DNA of 47,536 nucleotides from Pseudomonadota bacterium (GTDB lineage Bacteria > Pseudomonadota > Gammaproteobacteria > Burkholderiales > Burkholderiaceae_B), in the NCBI GenBank assembly GCA_023439305.1, contig JAEXOO010000008.1, forward strand, positions 1-47,536, in the 5' to 3' direction. A program made the position numbers and the translations under genes. A model generated the notes under the pieces. It had not been told where the DNA came from. It ran no database searches and worked only from the letters and a program-made list of their open reading frames with translations. Position 1 is the first letter of the stretch; the number at the start of each line of letters is the position of its first letter. This document shows positions 7,781-15,671 of this stretch, one piece after another.

Positions 7781-9189
7781 TGAAGTATCTATCCACCCGC
7801 GGGGGCATGACGCCCCAGCCTTTCTCGGACATCCTGCTCGAAGGTCTGGCTCCTGACGGCGGTCTGGCCATTCCCGAGCAGTATCCCCAGGTCAGCGCCC
7901 AGACGCTGGAATCCTGGCGCGCGCTCAGCTATCCCGAACTGGCGGCCGAAGTGCTGGCCCTGTTCGCCACCGACATTCCCAAGGCCGACCTGATCGGGCT
8001 GACGCAGCGCGCCTATGCGCCGGGCGTGTTCGACAGCGAGCAGGTCGTGCCGCTCAAGCCGCTGCAGGCTGATTTCGCCCTGTTGGGCCTGTCGCAAGGC
8101 CCCACGCTGGCGTTCAAGGACATGGCCATGCAGTTTCTGGGCCAGGCCTTCGAGTATGTGTTGGCCAAGCGCAATAGCACCTTGAACATCGTGGGCGCAA
8201 CCTCGGGCGATACCGGCTCGGCCGCCGAATACGCCTTGCGCGGCAAACGCGGCGTCAGCGTCTTCATGCTGTCGCCGTTCGGTCGCATGAGCGCTTTCCA
8301 ACGCGCGCAGATGTACTCCTTGCAGGACGAGAACATCCACAACCTGTCGGTCAAGGGCGTGTTTGACGATTGCCAGGATATCGTCAAGGCTTTGGCCGGC
8401 GATCTGGACTTCAAGTCGCGCATGCATCTGGGCGCAGTCAACTCCATCAATTGGGCGCGCATCTCGGCCCAGGTGGTGTATTACTTCTGGGGCTGGCTGC
8501 GCGCCACCACGGCTTCGGGCCAGAAAGTGTCTTTCGCGGTTCCTTCGGGCAACTTCGGCAACATTCTGTCGGGCCACATCGCACGCCAGATGGGTCTGCC
8601 CATTCATAAGCTGGTTCTGGCCACCAACGAGAACAACGTGCTGGAAGAGTTCTTCCGCACCGGTATTTACCGTCCTCGCGGCTCCGAGCAGACCTACGCG
8701 ACCTCCAGCCCGTCCATGGACATCTCGCGCGCCTCCAACTTCGAGCGCTTTGTGTTCGATCTGGTTGGCCGTGACGGCGCCAAGGTCAAGGCGCTGTGGG
8801 ATCAGTTGGCGCGCGAAGGCCAGTTCGACCTGAGCGAGCATCTGCCGCGTTTTGAGGCCGAATTCGGTTTCGTGGGCGGCGCCAGCTCGCACCAGGATCG
8901 TCTGGCTACGATCGCCCAGGTGTACGAGCAGCATCAGACCCTGATCGATCCGCACACCGCTGACGGTGTCAAAGTGGCTCTGGCGCATCGCGATCAAGGT
9001 ATTCCCATGCTGGTGTTGGAAACTGCCTTGCCCGCCAAGTTCTCCGAAACCATCGAAGAGGCCATCGGTCAGCCTGCGCCTGTTCCGGCCCATCTGGCCG
9101 GCCTGGCCGACTTGCCGCAGAAGGTCGTGGTCATGGATGCCGATCTGGCTCAGGTGCGTCGTTATATCGAAGAGCACGCGCCGGTTTAG
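7780..9189 (+). CDS. thrC: Threonine synthase
   Basis: Converts O-phospho-L-homoserine to threonine with PLP. The 469-residue length matches the long (E. coli/yeast-type) class. The N-terminal YLSTRGG and LAPDGGL motifs, the PLP lysine K113 in PTLAFKDMAMQF and the phosphate-binding stretch VGATSGDTGSAAEYAL (about 134-149) are all present. The ATG overlaps the hom stop by one base. As last gene of the alaC-hom-thrC set it is followed by an efficient terminator. thrB (homoserine kinase) is not in the window. Confidence 0.97.
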   Translation: MKYLSTRGGMTPQPFSDILLEGLAPDGGLAIPEQYPQVSAQTLESWRALSYPELAAEVLALFATDIPKADLIGLTQRAYAPGVFDSEQVVPLKPLQADFALLGLSQGPTLAFKDMAMQFLGQAFEYVLAKRNSTLNIVGATSGDTGSAAEYALRGKRGVSVFMLSPFGRMSAFQRAQMYSLQDENIHNLSVKGVFDDCQDIVKALAGDLDFKSRMHLGAVNSINWARISAQVVYYFWGWLRATTASGQKVSFAVPSGNFGNILSGHIARQMGLPIHKLVLATNENNVLEEFFRTGIYRPRGSEQTYATSSPSMDISRASNFERFVFDLVGRDGAKVKALWDQLAREGQFDLSEHLPRFEAEFGFVGGASSHQDRLATIAQVYEQHQTLIDPHTADGVKVALAHRDQGIPMLVLETALPAKFSETIEEAIGQPAPVPAHLAGLADLPQKVVVMDADLAQVRRYIEEHAPV

Positions 9190-9229
9190 GCTCTGATGTT
9201 CTTCTGATCAACCTTATCGGTTTGTCAGC

Positions 9230-9265
9230 AATGCCAGTCAGTTACGTGCTGACTGGCATTTTTTT
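9230..9265 (+). terminator. Intrinsic terminator after thrC
   Basis: A 12-base perfect stem AATGCCAGTCAG / CTGACTGGCATT (9230-9241 and 9249-9260) with loop TTACGTG, continued by a run of T to 9265. It closes the alaC-hom-thrC operon 40 bases past the stop. Confidence 0.95.
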
Positions 9266-9320
9266 GTTCTTGCTGTGTTCACTGACGCGAAACGCAGGTT
9301 CGGAATAGGTTCGTGTAGGC

Positions 9321-9554
9321 GCCGCTCAAGGCGTGGTATGAGCTTCCCAGGCTGACGGCTTGCCGGCGCTGCGCGCCGGTTCCCTGGTCAGGCCACGTTG
9401 ACGGGCGCATCGTGAACTCCGGCGGGTTGCTTGTCCCCCGGACAAGCAACAAGCGCCGCCGTCAGACAGCACGATGCTTGCCTCCCGTCCCCATGCCCCG
9501 CCTGCGGCAAGCCGTCTGACCCGCCTGTCCAGCTCATACCACGCCTTGAGCGGC
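9321..9554 (-). repeat. Structured palindromic element, copy B (reverse orientation)
   Basis: Same fold as copy A, read on the minus strand. The outer stem is a perfect 24-base inverted repeat (9321-9344 with 9531-9554) with no sequence resemblance to the outer stem of A or C. Bulge GGGTCA, P1 (GACGGCTTGCCG and its complement), and a P2 that includes GACGGG/CCCGTC (9400-9405 with 9484-9489) follow. AGGCAA (9478-9483) faces one G. P3 GCATCGTG/CACGATGC has 8 perfect pairs. Loop CTGTCTGAC faces GGAGTT. P4 is GGCGG/CCGCC, the bulge is CGCTT, and P5 is 11 pairs (9426-9436 with 9440-9450). GACCAGGGAA (9380-9389) leads into P6 with loop GCA. It begins 55 bases past the thrC terminator. No coding potential seen. 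Confidence 0.88.
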
Positions 9555-9621
9555 TCATAGTCCCGATTGCACAGACTCCGATAGATGTCGTGCAGGTTGG
9601 AGACATTTAGAATGTTTGGGC

Positions 9622-9891
9622 CAAGAGCAACGGTGCCGCTCGTGTGAGGCCAGCGCCCCTGATCCGGCGGGCGAGTCAGGGCGTTCGCCGCCGGCGGATG
9701 GCCGGGACAGGAGGCAAGCCCCCTTCTGTATGAGCCCGACGCTTGCGGCTTGTACGGGGTACAAGCCGCCGGGCGAGTTAAGGGGGCGCCTGTTCAGGAC
9801 GGCCGACAAGGGAACCCGCGCGCAGCGCGGGCGAAGGCCCCAGCCCGCGGGATCAGGGGCGCTGGCCTCACAATCATCGGTGTTGCTCTTG
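9622..9891 (+). repeat. Structured palindromic element, copy C
   Basis: Third copy, in the same orientation as A. The outer stem is long and again unique: 10 pairs (9622-9631 with 9882-9891), an internal loop, then 22 perfect pairs (9644-9665 with 9850-9871) and GCGGGC/GCCCGC. Bulge GAGTCA (9673-9678) precedes P1. AGGCAA (9712-9717) faces G9788. P3 GCCCCCTT/AAGGGGGC is 9718-9725 with 9780-9787. Loop CTGTATGAG (9726-9734) faces CGAGTT (9774-9779). P4 is CCCG/CGGG with bulge CGCTT (9740-9744). P5 is 11 pairs (9745-9755 with 9759-9769). GACAAGGGAA and hairpin P6 (CCCGCGC, loop GCA) close it. P1 has one mismatch. It lies 67 bases from copy B in opposite orientation and about 200 bases before speG. 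Confidence 0.88.
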
Positions 9892-10089
9892 CCGCCCCCC
9901 AAGATAAACAGTCCCCCTTTTGGGGCGGATATACGTCGTGCGCTTAGGTAGATCCATCAAGAAAATAGATGCTTCTGAACTTCATGGATCAATCGACAGG
10001 GTGGAGAATAGCGCTGTCTTGGGTATGATCAGAGCAGGCGGGTCCGTGCCGCCATTTCGTCTCCGGCTCAAGCACTGCGAAGGATAAAA
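9892..10089. other. Gene-free stretch between element C and speG
   Basis: About 200 bases with no open frame of interest. A small CCCC-TTTT-GGGG hairpin lies near 9914-9925. AAGGA just before the speG ATG is the only clear expression signal. I see no convincing -35/-10 pair. Confidence 0.4.
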
Positions 10090-10653
10090 ATGATGAGTAC
10101 CGATATCCACGTCAAACTGCGCCCTCTGGAACGCGAGGACTTGCGCTTTGTGCACTTGCTGGACAATAACGCCATCGTGATGCGCTATTGGTTCGAAGAG
10201 CCCTACGAAACCTATGGGGAGCTGGTCGCGCTCTACGACGAGCATATTCACGATCAGCGCGAGCGCCGCTTTATTGTGCAATGGGAAGGGCTGGCGGTGG
10301 GCGTGGTGGAATTGGTGGAGATCGACCATGTACATCGACGGGCCGAATTCCAGATCATCATCGCGCCGGAATACCAGGGTAAAGGCATTGCTTCACGGGC
10401 GACCATGCAGGCGATCGAATATGGTTTCGGGGTCTTGAACCTGTACAAGATCGTGTTGATCGTGGACAAGGAAAATCACAAGGCCATCCATATCTACAAG
10501 AAGTTCGGATTCGAGGTCGAGGGCGTGCTCAAGCACGAGTTCTTCATCAATGGCCAATACCGGGATGTGGTGCGCATGTGCCTGTTTCAGCAGGATTTCT
10601 TCGCCCTGCACAAGCCGAGCCAGTCGGCCATGGTGACTCCGCTGGCTCAATAG
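10090..10653 (+). CDS. speG: Spermidine N1-acetyltransferase
   Basis: GNAT-fold enzyme that acetylates spermidine (and spermine) with acetyl-CoA, detoxifying excess polyamine. The 187-residue product resembles SpeG closely over its first 170 residues, with LRPLEREDL at the start, the FEEPYETYGEL allosteric-site region (35-45) and the acetyl-CoA loop PEYQGKGIA (93-101). AAGGATAAAA precedes the ATG; the second Met (10093) is an equally possible start. It is monocistronic and converges on hpnE with only 12 bases between stops. The potFGHI polyamine importer lies 8 kb away, so uptake and inactivation of polyamines are both present here. Confidence 0.95.
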   Translation: MMSTDIHVKLRPLEREDLRFVHLLDNNAIVMRYWFEEPYETYGELVALYDEHIHDQRERRFIVQWEGLAVGVVELVEIDHVHRRAEFQIIIAPEYQGKGIASRATMQAIEYGFGVLNLYKIVLIVDKENHKAIHIYKKFGFEVEGVLKHEFFINGQYRDVVRMCLFQQDFFALHKPSQSAMVTPLAQ

Positions 10654-10665
10654 CCGGCTGACGAT

Positions 10666-11958
10666 TCAGCGTAGGCTGTCTGCGGCCTGCAGGCCACTGC
10701 GCACCGCGCCTTCGAGTACGCCGGGGTAGCCGGTGTCGGTCCAGTCTCCGGCCAGGCGCAGCGCGGGCCAGGGCGTGGCGATGGCGGGGCGACGCAGTCC
10801 GGGTACGGCAGCAAAGGTGGCGCGCTTTTCGATAATCAACTCAGTGGCGCGTAAGGGGGGCATGGCACCGAAGCGTCGGGTTTGTTCCCGGACTTGCTGC
10901 ACAATGGCCTCGGTCGCTGTGGAGCGGTCGAGCATTTGCAGACGCACAGCATCGCTGATCACCACGCTGACCAGGGTCTCCCCGCCGCCCGGCTTGAGGG
11001 CGCTGTGGTCGAACATCCACTGTCCGGCGCTGCCGGTGCTGTCTTCCAGCATCAGCATGGGATGCGGCAGGTTCCAGGGACGCTCAAGATCCAGATACAA
11101 GGTGGCGATGGGGACATACTCCATGGCCAGTAGATCCGCCAGCAGTTGCTGGCTGCCGGGGGCCGAGGGCAGGGCTTGCAGCAGGCGATGGGCCGCCAGA
11201 GGCGGGCAGGCCACGACAACCGCGTCAAAGAATTGGCCGTCCATCCGTATGCCCTCCTTGTCCAGTTGCAGTTCGCGAACGCGATGTCCCAGATGGACGG
11301 ACACATCCCGCAGGGCAGGTTCGCACCAGAGCTGTCCCAGATTTGTCAGGGGGATCAGTGTCTGGCTGGCCGGGCGGGGGCCGCCCAGGCTGTCGCGCAG
11401 CACGTGGGCGAAGAGCTGGGCGCAAGCCTGTTCAATCGGTGTGTTCATGGCGGCAACGCACAAGGGTTGCCAGAACAAGCGTATCAGTCCCTCGTCCTGA
11501 TCGTGCGCTTGCAAAAGCTGCAGCACGGTCAGGCCGGCCGGGGTGCGCCAGTTCGATTTTTCGAGCTGGCGACAGAACCGCGCCAGCCGGATTTTCTGTG
11601 TCCAGTTCAGGCCGCGGGCGCTCAGCAAGCCGGCCAGCAGGTGCCAGGGAGCGGGCAGGGCGCGATTGCGCAGCCGGAAGTCGCCGCGGGCGGCGAATAC
11701 GTCCAGGTCCTGACGCAACAGCCGTGTGGATTCGTCGAGTTCCAGTTCGCGCAGCAGTTGCAGGGTCTGGGAATAGGCGCCCAGCAGGATATGCTGGCCA
11801 TTGTCCAGCTCACGTCCCAGGCCGGGGCTGTGTATACGGCGCGCGCGTCCGCCGACCTGGCGCGAGGCCTCGAAGACGACAGGGCGGTGGCCCTGGGTCT
11901 TCAGGCGCCATGCCGCGGCGCAGCCGGCCCAGCCTGCGCCGATGACGGCAACGTTCAT
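10666..11958 (-). CDS. hpnE: Hydroxysqualene dehydroxylase HpnE
   Basis: FAD-dependent amine-oxidase-like enzyme (430 residues) that reduces hydroxysqualene to squalene, the last step of the bacterial HpnCDE route. The N-terminal Rossmann motif VIGAGWAGCAAAWRLK and the following FEASRQVGGRARR bind FAD. The C-terminal segment LAGDWTDTGYPGVLEGAVRSG is the matching FAD site seen in desaturases. ATG 11958 is used because it overlaps the hpnD stop (ATGA, 11955-11958) and puts the Rossmann motif at the very N-terminus; the frame itself runs 20 codons further upstream into hpnD. It is the last gene of hpnC-hpnD-hpnE. Confidence 0.95.
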   Translation of the reverse strand: MNVAVIGAGWAGCAAAWRLKTQGHRPVVFEASRQVGGRARRIHSPGLGRELDNGQHILLGAYSQTLQLLRELELDESTRLLRQDLDVFAARGDFRLRNRALPAPWHLLAGLLSARGLNWTQKIRLARFCRQLEKSNWRTPAGLTVLQLLQAHDQDEGLIRLFWQPLCVAAMNTPIEQACAQLFAHVLRDSLGGPRPASQTLIPLTNLGQLWCEPALRDVSVHLGHRVRELQLDKEGIRMDGQFFDAVVVACPPLAAHRLLQALPSAPGSQQLLADLLAMEYVPIATLYLDLERPWNLPHPMLMLEDSTGSAGQWMFDHSALKPGGGETLVSVVISDAVRLQMLDRSTATEAIVQQVREQTRRFGAMPPLRATELIIEKRATFAAVPGLRRPAIATPWPALRLAGDWTDTGYPGVLEGAVRSGLQAADSLR

Positions 11959-12818
11959 TTGCTCAGCTTGCGCTGCAGGCCGCGCCCGCCCGAGACCCAG
12001 GTCTTCCAGGCCAGCCATAGCTTGCGGATAGGAGTGAGCGAGATGCGCTGCTCCAGCACGTGCCAGCGATCGCGCGTGATCTCATCGAGCAGGGCGTGGT
12101 AGATGGCGGCCATCAGCAGTCCGGGGCGCTGGGCGCGGCGGTCGGCGGCGGGCAGGACGCGCAGGGCGTCGCGGTACAGTTCCTGCGCCCGTTCGGTCTG
12201 GAAAGCCATCAGGGCCTCAAAGCGTTCCGAGTGCTGGTGATCCAGGATTTCGGAAATGCGAACCTCGAAACGATCCAGGTCTTCCTGGGGCAGGTAGATG
12301 CGTCCGCGCCGGGCGTCGTCGCCTACATCGCGGATGATGTTGATCATCTGGAAGGCCAGTCCCAGCTTTTCCGCGTAGTCGCTGGTTTGCGCCTGCGTCT
12401 GGCCGAAGATGCGCGCCGACAGCAAGCCGACCACGCCGGCGGCGTGCCAGCAGTAGCGCTTCAGGTCGCTCCAGGTTTCGTAACGGGCATGGTCCAGATC
12501 CATCTCCATGCCGTCGATGACGGCCAGAAGCTGGTCCTCGGGAAGGCCGAATGCCTGCACGTGCGGCGCCAGCGCCTGCATGACCGGGTGCGTGGCGCGG
12601 CCCTGATAGAGTTCGGCCACTTGGCTGCGCCACCAGACCAGTTTCATGCGCGCTACAGACTCTTCGTGAACTTCGTCCACGACATCGTCCACCTCGCGGC
12701 AGAAGGCGTACAAGGCGGTGATGGCGCGGCGGCGCTCCGGAGGCAGGAACAAAAAAGCGTAATAGAAGCTGGAGCCGCTCTGGGCCGCCTTGTTCTGACA
12801 GTACTCGTCTGGGCTCAT
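11955..12818 (-). CDS. hpnD: Presqualene diphosphate synthase HpnD
   Basis: Trans-isoprenyl diphosphate synthase (squalene/phytoene synthase family, 287 residues) that joins two farnesyl diphosphates to give presqualene diphosphate. Both Asp-rich magnesium sites are visible: REVDDVVDE (41-49) and IIRDVGDDARRGR (161-173), the latter followed by IYLPQEDL, a hallmark of the family. The start ATG follows the hpnC stop by 6 bases, and the stop overlaps hpnE. The product would be consumed by HpnC. Confidence 0.95.
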   Translation of the reverse strand: MSPDEYCQNKAAQSGSSFYYAFLFLPPERRRAITALYAFCREVDDVVDEVHEESVARMKLVWWRSQVAELYQGRATHPVMQALAPHVQAFGLPEDQLLAVIDGMEMDLDHARYETWSDLKRYCWHAAGVVGLLSARIFGQTQAQTSDYAEKLGLAFQMINIIRDVGDDARRGRIYLPQEDLDRFEVRISEILDHQHSERFEALMAFQTERAQELYRDALRVLPAADRRAQRPGLLMAAIYHALLDEITRDRWHVLEQRISLTPIRKLWLAWKTWVSGGRGLQRKLSK

Positions 12819-12824
12819 GGACGT

Positions 12825-13694
12825 TCAGGACGCAGAGGTGGATAAGGGGGATCGGCTCAGACCGCGAGCGATCAGGCGCAGCCAGTCCAGGCGGGCGAGG
12901 GTAGGACGGCGCGAAAACACATCAAAGCGCACGTCTTCCAGGCGTTCCAGGATGCGCAGTCCGCCCAGAATCATCAGCTTCAGTTCCAGGCCTATGCGTC
13001 CTGGCAGGTGCGTGGCCAGTGGCATGCCGGATTGTAAACGCTGGCGCGCATCGGTAGCCAGCAACTGCATCATGTCCTGCCAGCGTTCGTCAGCGCCCGG
13101 CTGGCGCTGCAGCAGACAGCGCGCCTCGATGTAGCTGTCGTCCAGATCGTACTTGTGCAGCAGGTCCTGCGGAATGTACACGCGGTTCTTGTGCCAGTCT
13201 ATGGCCACGTCCTGCCAGAAATTCACCAGCTGCAATCCGGTGCAGATAGCATCGGCCATGTCCAGCAGTTCCGGTTCGTGCGCCTGGTACAGATGCAGCA
13301 TCAGCCGGCCCACGGGATCGGCCGAGCGTGCGCTGTAATCCAGCAAGGCGGCCATGTCGGCGTAGCGCTGTGTGGTGACGTCCTGGCGAAAAGCCGACAG
13401 CAGGTCCAGAAACGGTTTGAGCGGTAACTGAAAGTCACGGATGGTCGTGGCCAGCGGCGTGAAGATATGGCTGTGGGGATCGTCCAGCATCGGAGGTTGG
13501 TGATACTGCAGCTGTTCGATGCTGGCCTGGAACTGGTCCAGCAAAGCCAGGCGCTCGCCGGCGCTCAGATCGCCTTCATCGGCGATGTCGTCGGCGCTGC
13601 GGGCAAAGCGATAGATGTCGACCACCGGGCGGCGCAGGCGGCGCGGCAACAGGACCGAGGCGACAGGGAAGTTTTCATAGTGCTCGATAGACAT
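12825..13694 (-). CDS. hpnC: Hydroxysqualene synthase HpnC
   Basis: Second squalene/phytoene-synthase-like protein (289 residues). In the HpnCDE pathway it converts presqualene diphosphate to hydroxysqualene. The first Asp-rich site reads SADDIADE (33-40). The second site is weaker, WQDVAIDWHKNRVYIPQDLL (160-179), as is usual for HpnC. It begins the minus-strand hpnCDE operon; the 102-base gap to divergent alr must hold both promoters. Squalene-hopene cyclase (shc) is not in the window, so whether the squalene goes to hopanoids cannot be decided here. Confidence 0.93.
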   Translation of the reverse strand: MSIEHYENFPVASVLLPRRLRRPVVDIYRFARSADDIADEGDLSAGERLALLDQFQASIEQLQYHQPPMLDDPHSHIFTPLATTIRDFQLPLKPFLDLLSAFRQDVTTQRYADMAALLDYSARSADPVGRLMLHLYQAHEPELLDMADAICTGLQLVNFWQDVAIDWHKNRVYIPQDLLHKYDLDDSYIEARCLLQRQPGADERWQDMMQLLATDARQRLQSGMPLATHLPGRIGLELKLMILGGLRILERLEDVRFDVFSRRPTLARLDWLRLIARGLSRSPLSTSAS

Positions 13695-13796
13695 AGCCCG
13701 CCAGTATACGGCAGACCTTGTTACAGGCGCAGCACCCCCATGGCTTTCGTTTCCACAGGGGCTGGTTTAGACTCTCAAATTCCTTTGGGGAGAGCC

Positions 13797-14927
13797 ATGC
13801 CACGTCCTATATCGGCGACTATTCATGTGTCGTCGCTGCGTCATAATCTCGATATCGTCATTCAGAGCCTGAACAGCGCAACATCCTTGTCCGGTGCCCG
13901 ACGACCGAATATCTGGGCGGTGATCAAGGCTAACGCCTACGGACATGGCATCGAAAATGCGGTGCGCGCCTTTCAGGCGGCCGAAGGGCTGGCCATGCTG
14001 GACATCCAGGAAGCGGTGCGATGCCGCGAAGCAGGCTGGACGCGCCCGGTCCTGCTGCTGGAAGGTTTTTTCCAGCCGCGCGATCTGGAGGTGCTGGCGC
14101 AGCACGGCATCTCCACGGTCATTCATGGTCACGAACAACTGAAAATGCTGGAGCAGTGGGCCGGCGGCAGCGCCCTGGACGCCATGGTCAAGCTCAACAC
14201 CGGCATGAACCGGCTGGGTTTCAGCGTGGACGATTATCCGGCTGCGTACGAGCGCGCGCTGCGCCTGCAAAAGGCCGGCAAGCTGGGCAAGGTCGGCAAA
14301 ATGACGCACTTTGCTCGCGCGGACGACAATATCGACGCCACCCTGGAGCAAATACGCTGCTTTTCGCGCATCACGGACGATTTGCCCGGCCCAGTCAGCA
14401 TCTGCAATTCGGCCGCCACCTTGAGCCCTGATCTGGGTGCTTATATGCCTGTCGGACCGGAGCAGTGGGTGCGGCCCGGCATCTGCCTGTACGGCAGTTC
14501 TCCTTTCATCGACATCAGCGCCCGGGATTTCGGCCTGGAGGCCGGCATGACGCTCGCTGCCGAGCTGATCAGCGTGCGTGGCGTCAAGCAAGGAGAAGGC
14601 GTAGGCTACGGACATACCTATGTGGCCGAGCAGGCCATGCGCGTGGGCATTGTGGCCTGCGGCTATGCGGACGGCTATCCGCGCCATGCCGGCACCGGTA
14701 CGCCCATCGTGGTCAATGGTGTGCGCACGCGTTTGCTGGGGCGCGTGTCGATGGATATGCTGGCCGTGGATCTGACCCCCGTGCCGGCTGCCGGCGTAGG
14801 CAGCCAGGTCGTGCTGTTCGGGCAGGGCGGCCCTTGCGTGGACGAAGTCGCTGCGTCCGCCGGCACCTTGGGCTATGAACTGATTTGCGCCGTCGCGCCG
14901 CGCGTTCCGCGCATCATCCAGGATTAA
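13797..14927 (+). CDS. alr: Alanine racemase
   Basis: PLP enzyme that interconverts L- and D-alanine for peptidoglycan. The PLP lysine is K44 in WAVIKANAYGHG, and the second catalytic residue is the tyrosine near 271 in GVGYGHTY. The C-terminal substrate-binding segment GRVSMDMLAVDLT is present. Length 376 residues is normal. The open frame extends 110 codons upstream across the hpnC promoter region, but ATG 13797 has GGGGAGAG just before it and fits the family start. The SDR gene begins 18 bases after its stop. The family includes biosynthetic Alr and catabolic DadX, which sequence alone does not separate well. Confidence 0.95.
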   Translation: MPRPISATIHVSSLRHNLDIVIQSLNSATSLSGARRPNIWAVIKANAYGHGIENAVRAFQAAEGLAMLDIQEAVRCREAGWTRPVLLLEGFFQPRDLEVLAQHGISTVIHGHEQLKMLEQWAGGSALDAMVKLNTGMNRLGFSVDDYPAAYERALRLQKAGKLGKVGKMTHFARADDNIDATLEQIRCFSRITDDLPGPVSICNSAATLSPDLGAYMPVGPEQWVRPGICLYGSSPFIDISARDFGLEAGMTLAAELISVRGVKQGEGVGYGHTYVAEQAMRVGIVACGYADGYPRHAGTGTPIVVNGVRTRLLGRVSMDMLAVDLTPVPAAGVGSQVVLFGQGGPCVDEVAASAGTLGYELICAVAPRVPRIIQD

Positions 14928-14945
14928 CACCTCGAAGGCAGGGCC

Positions 14946-15662
14946 ATGAAAAATAAATGTGTATTGATTACCGGCGCCACCAAAGGCATAGGCTGGGCCA
15001 TCAGCCAGCGTCTGGCGGATGCCGGCGCCCACGTGGTGGGCCTTGCCCGCCACACGGAAAATATCGACTTCCCGGGCTACCTGTATTCCTGTGACCTGAG
15101 CAATGCCGGCGAAACCGAGGAAATGCTGCGCATCATCCGCGAAAAATACCCGGTGGACGCGGTGGTGAACAATGTAGGGGCGGTGGTTCCCGAGCCCATA
15201 GGTCAGGTGGATCTGGGCAATCTGTACCAGGTCTTCGATCTGAACGTGCGGGTGGCGGTGCAGGTGGCGCAGGCATTCATCCCCTCCATGAAGGCGCGCA
15301 AGGAAGGACGTATCGTCAATATCTGCAGCCGGGTCGTGCACGGCGGCAACGAGCGCACCAGCTATTCGGCGGCCAAGAGCGCGCTGCTGGGATGCACGCG
15401 CACCTGGGCCCTGGAACTGGCGCCGTACGGCATTACCGTCAATGCCGTCTCTCCCGGTCCCATTGAAACCGAACTGTTCCGCGCCACGCATCCCGTCGGC
15501 AGCGAAGCCGAGCAGCGCAGCCTGGCCTCCATCCCGCTGGGGCGTTTCGGGCAGGCGGCTGAAGTGGCGGCAGCAGTCACGTTCTTGCTCAGCGATGAAG
15601 CGGCTTTCATTACGGGACAGAATCTGGGCGTCGACGGCGGCGGCAGCGTGGCAGGACGTTAA
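14946..15662 (+). CDS. Short-chain dehydrogenase/reductase (SDR)
   Basis: Classical SDR of 238 residues. The cofactor motif TGATKGIG is at 9-16, the NNVG motif at 75-78, and the catalytic residues are S128, Y140 and K144 (YSAAK). The C-terminal GQNLGVDGG ending is typical. The FabG-like layout allows 3-oxoacyl-ACP reductase or another alcohol/ketone substrate; the sequence does not say which. It sits between alr and radA with short gaps (18 and 9 bases) and is probably cotranscribed with them, although no functional link is evident. Confidence 0.88.
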   Translation: MKNKCVLITGATKGIGWAISQRLADAGAHVVGLARHTENIDFPGYLYSCDLSNAGETEEMLRIIREKYPVDAVVNNVGAVVPEPIGQVDLGNLYQVFDLNVRVAVQVAQAFIPSMKARKEGRIVNICSRVVHGGNERTSYSAAKSALLGCTRTWALELAPYGITVNAVSPGPIETELFRATHPVGSEAEQRSLASIPLGRFGQAAEVAAAVTFLLSDEAAFITGQNLGVDGGGSVAGR

Positions 15663-15671
15663 GGAATCATT

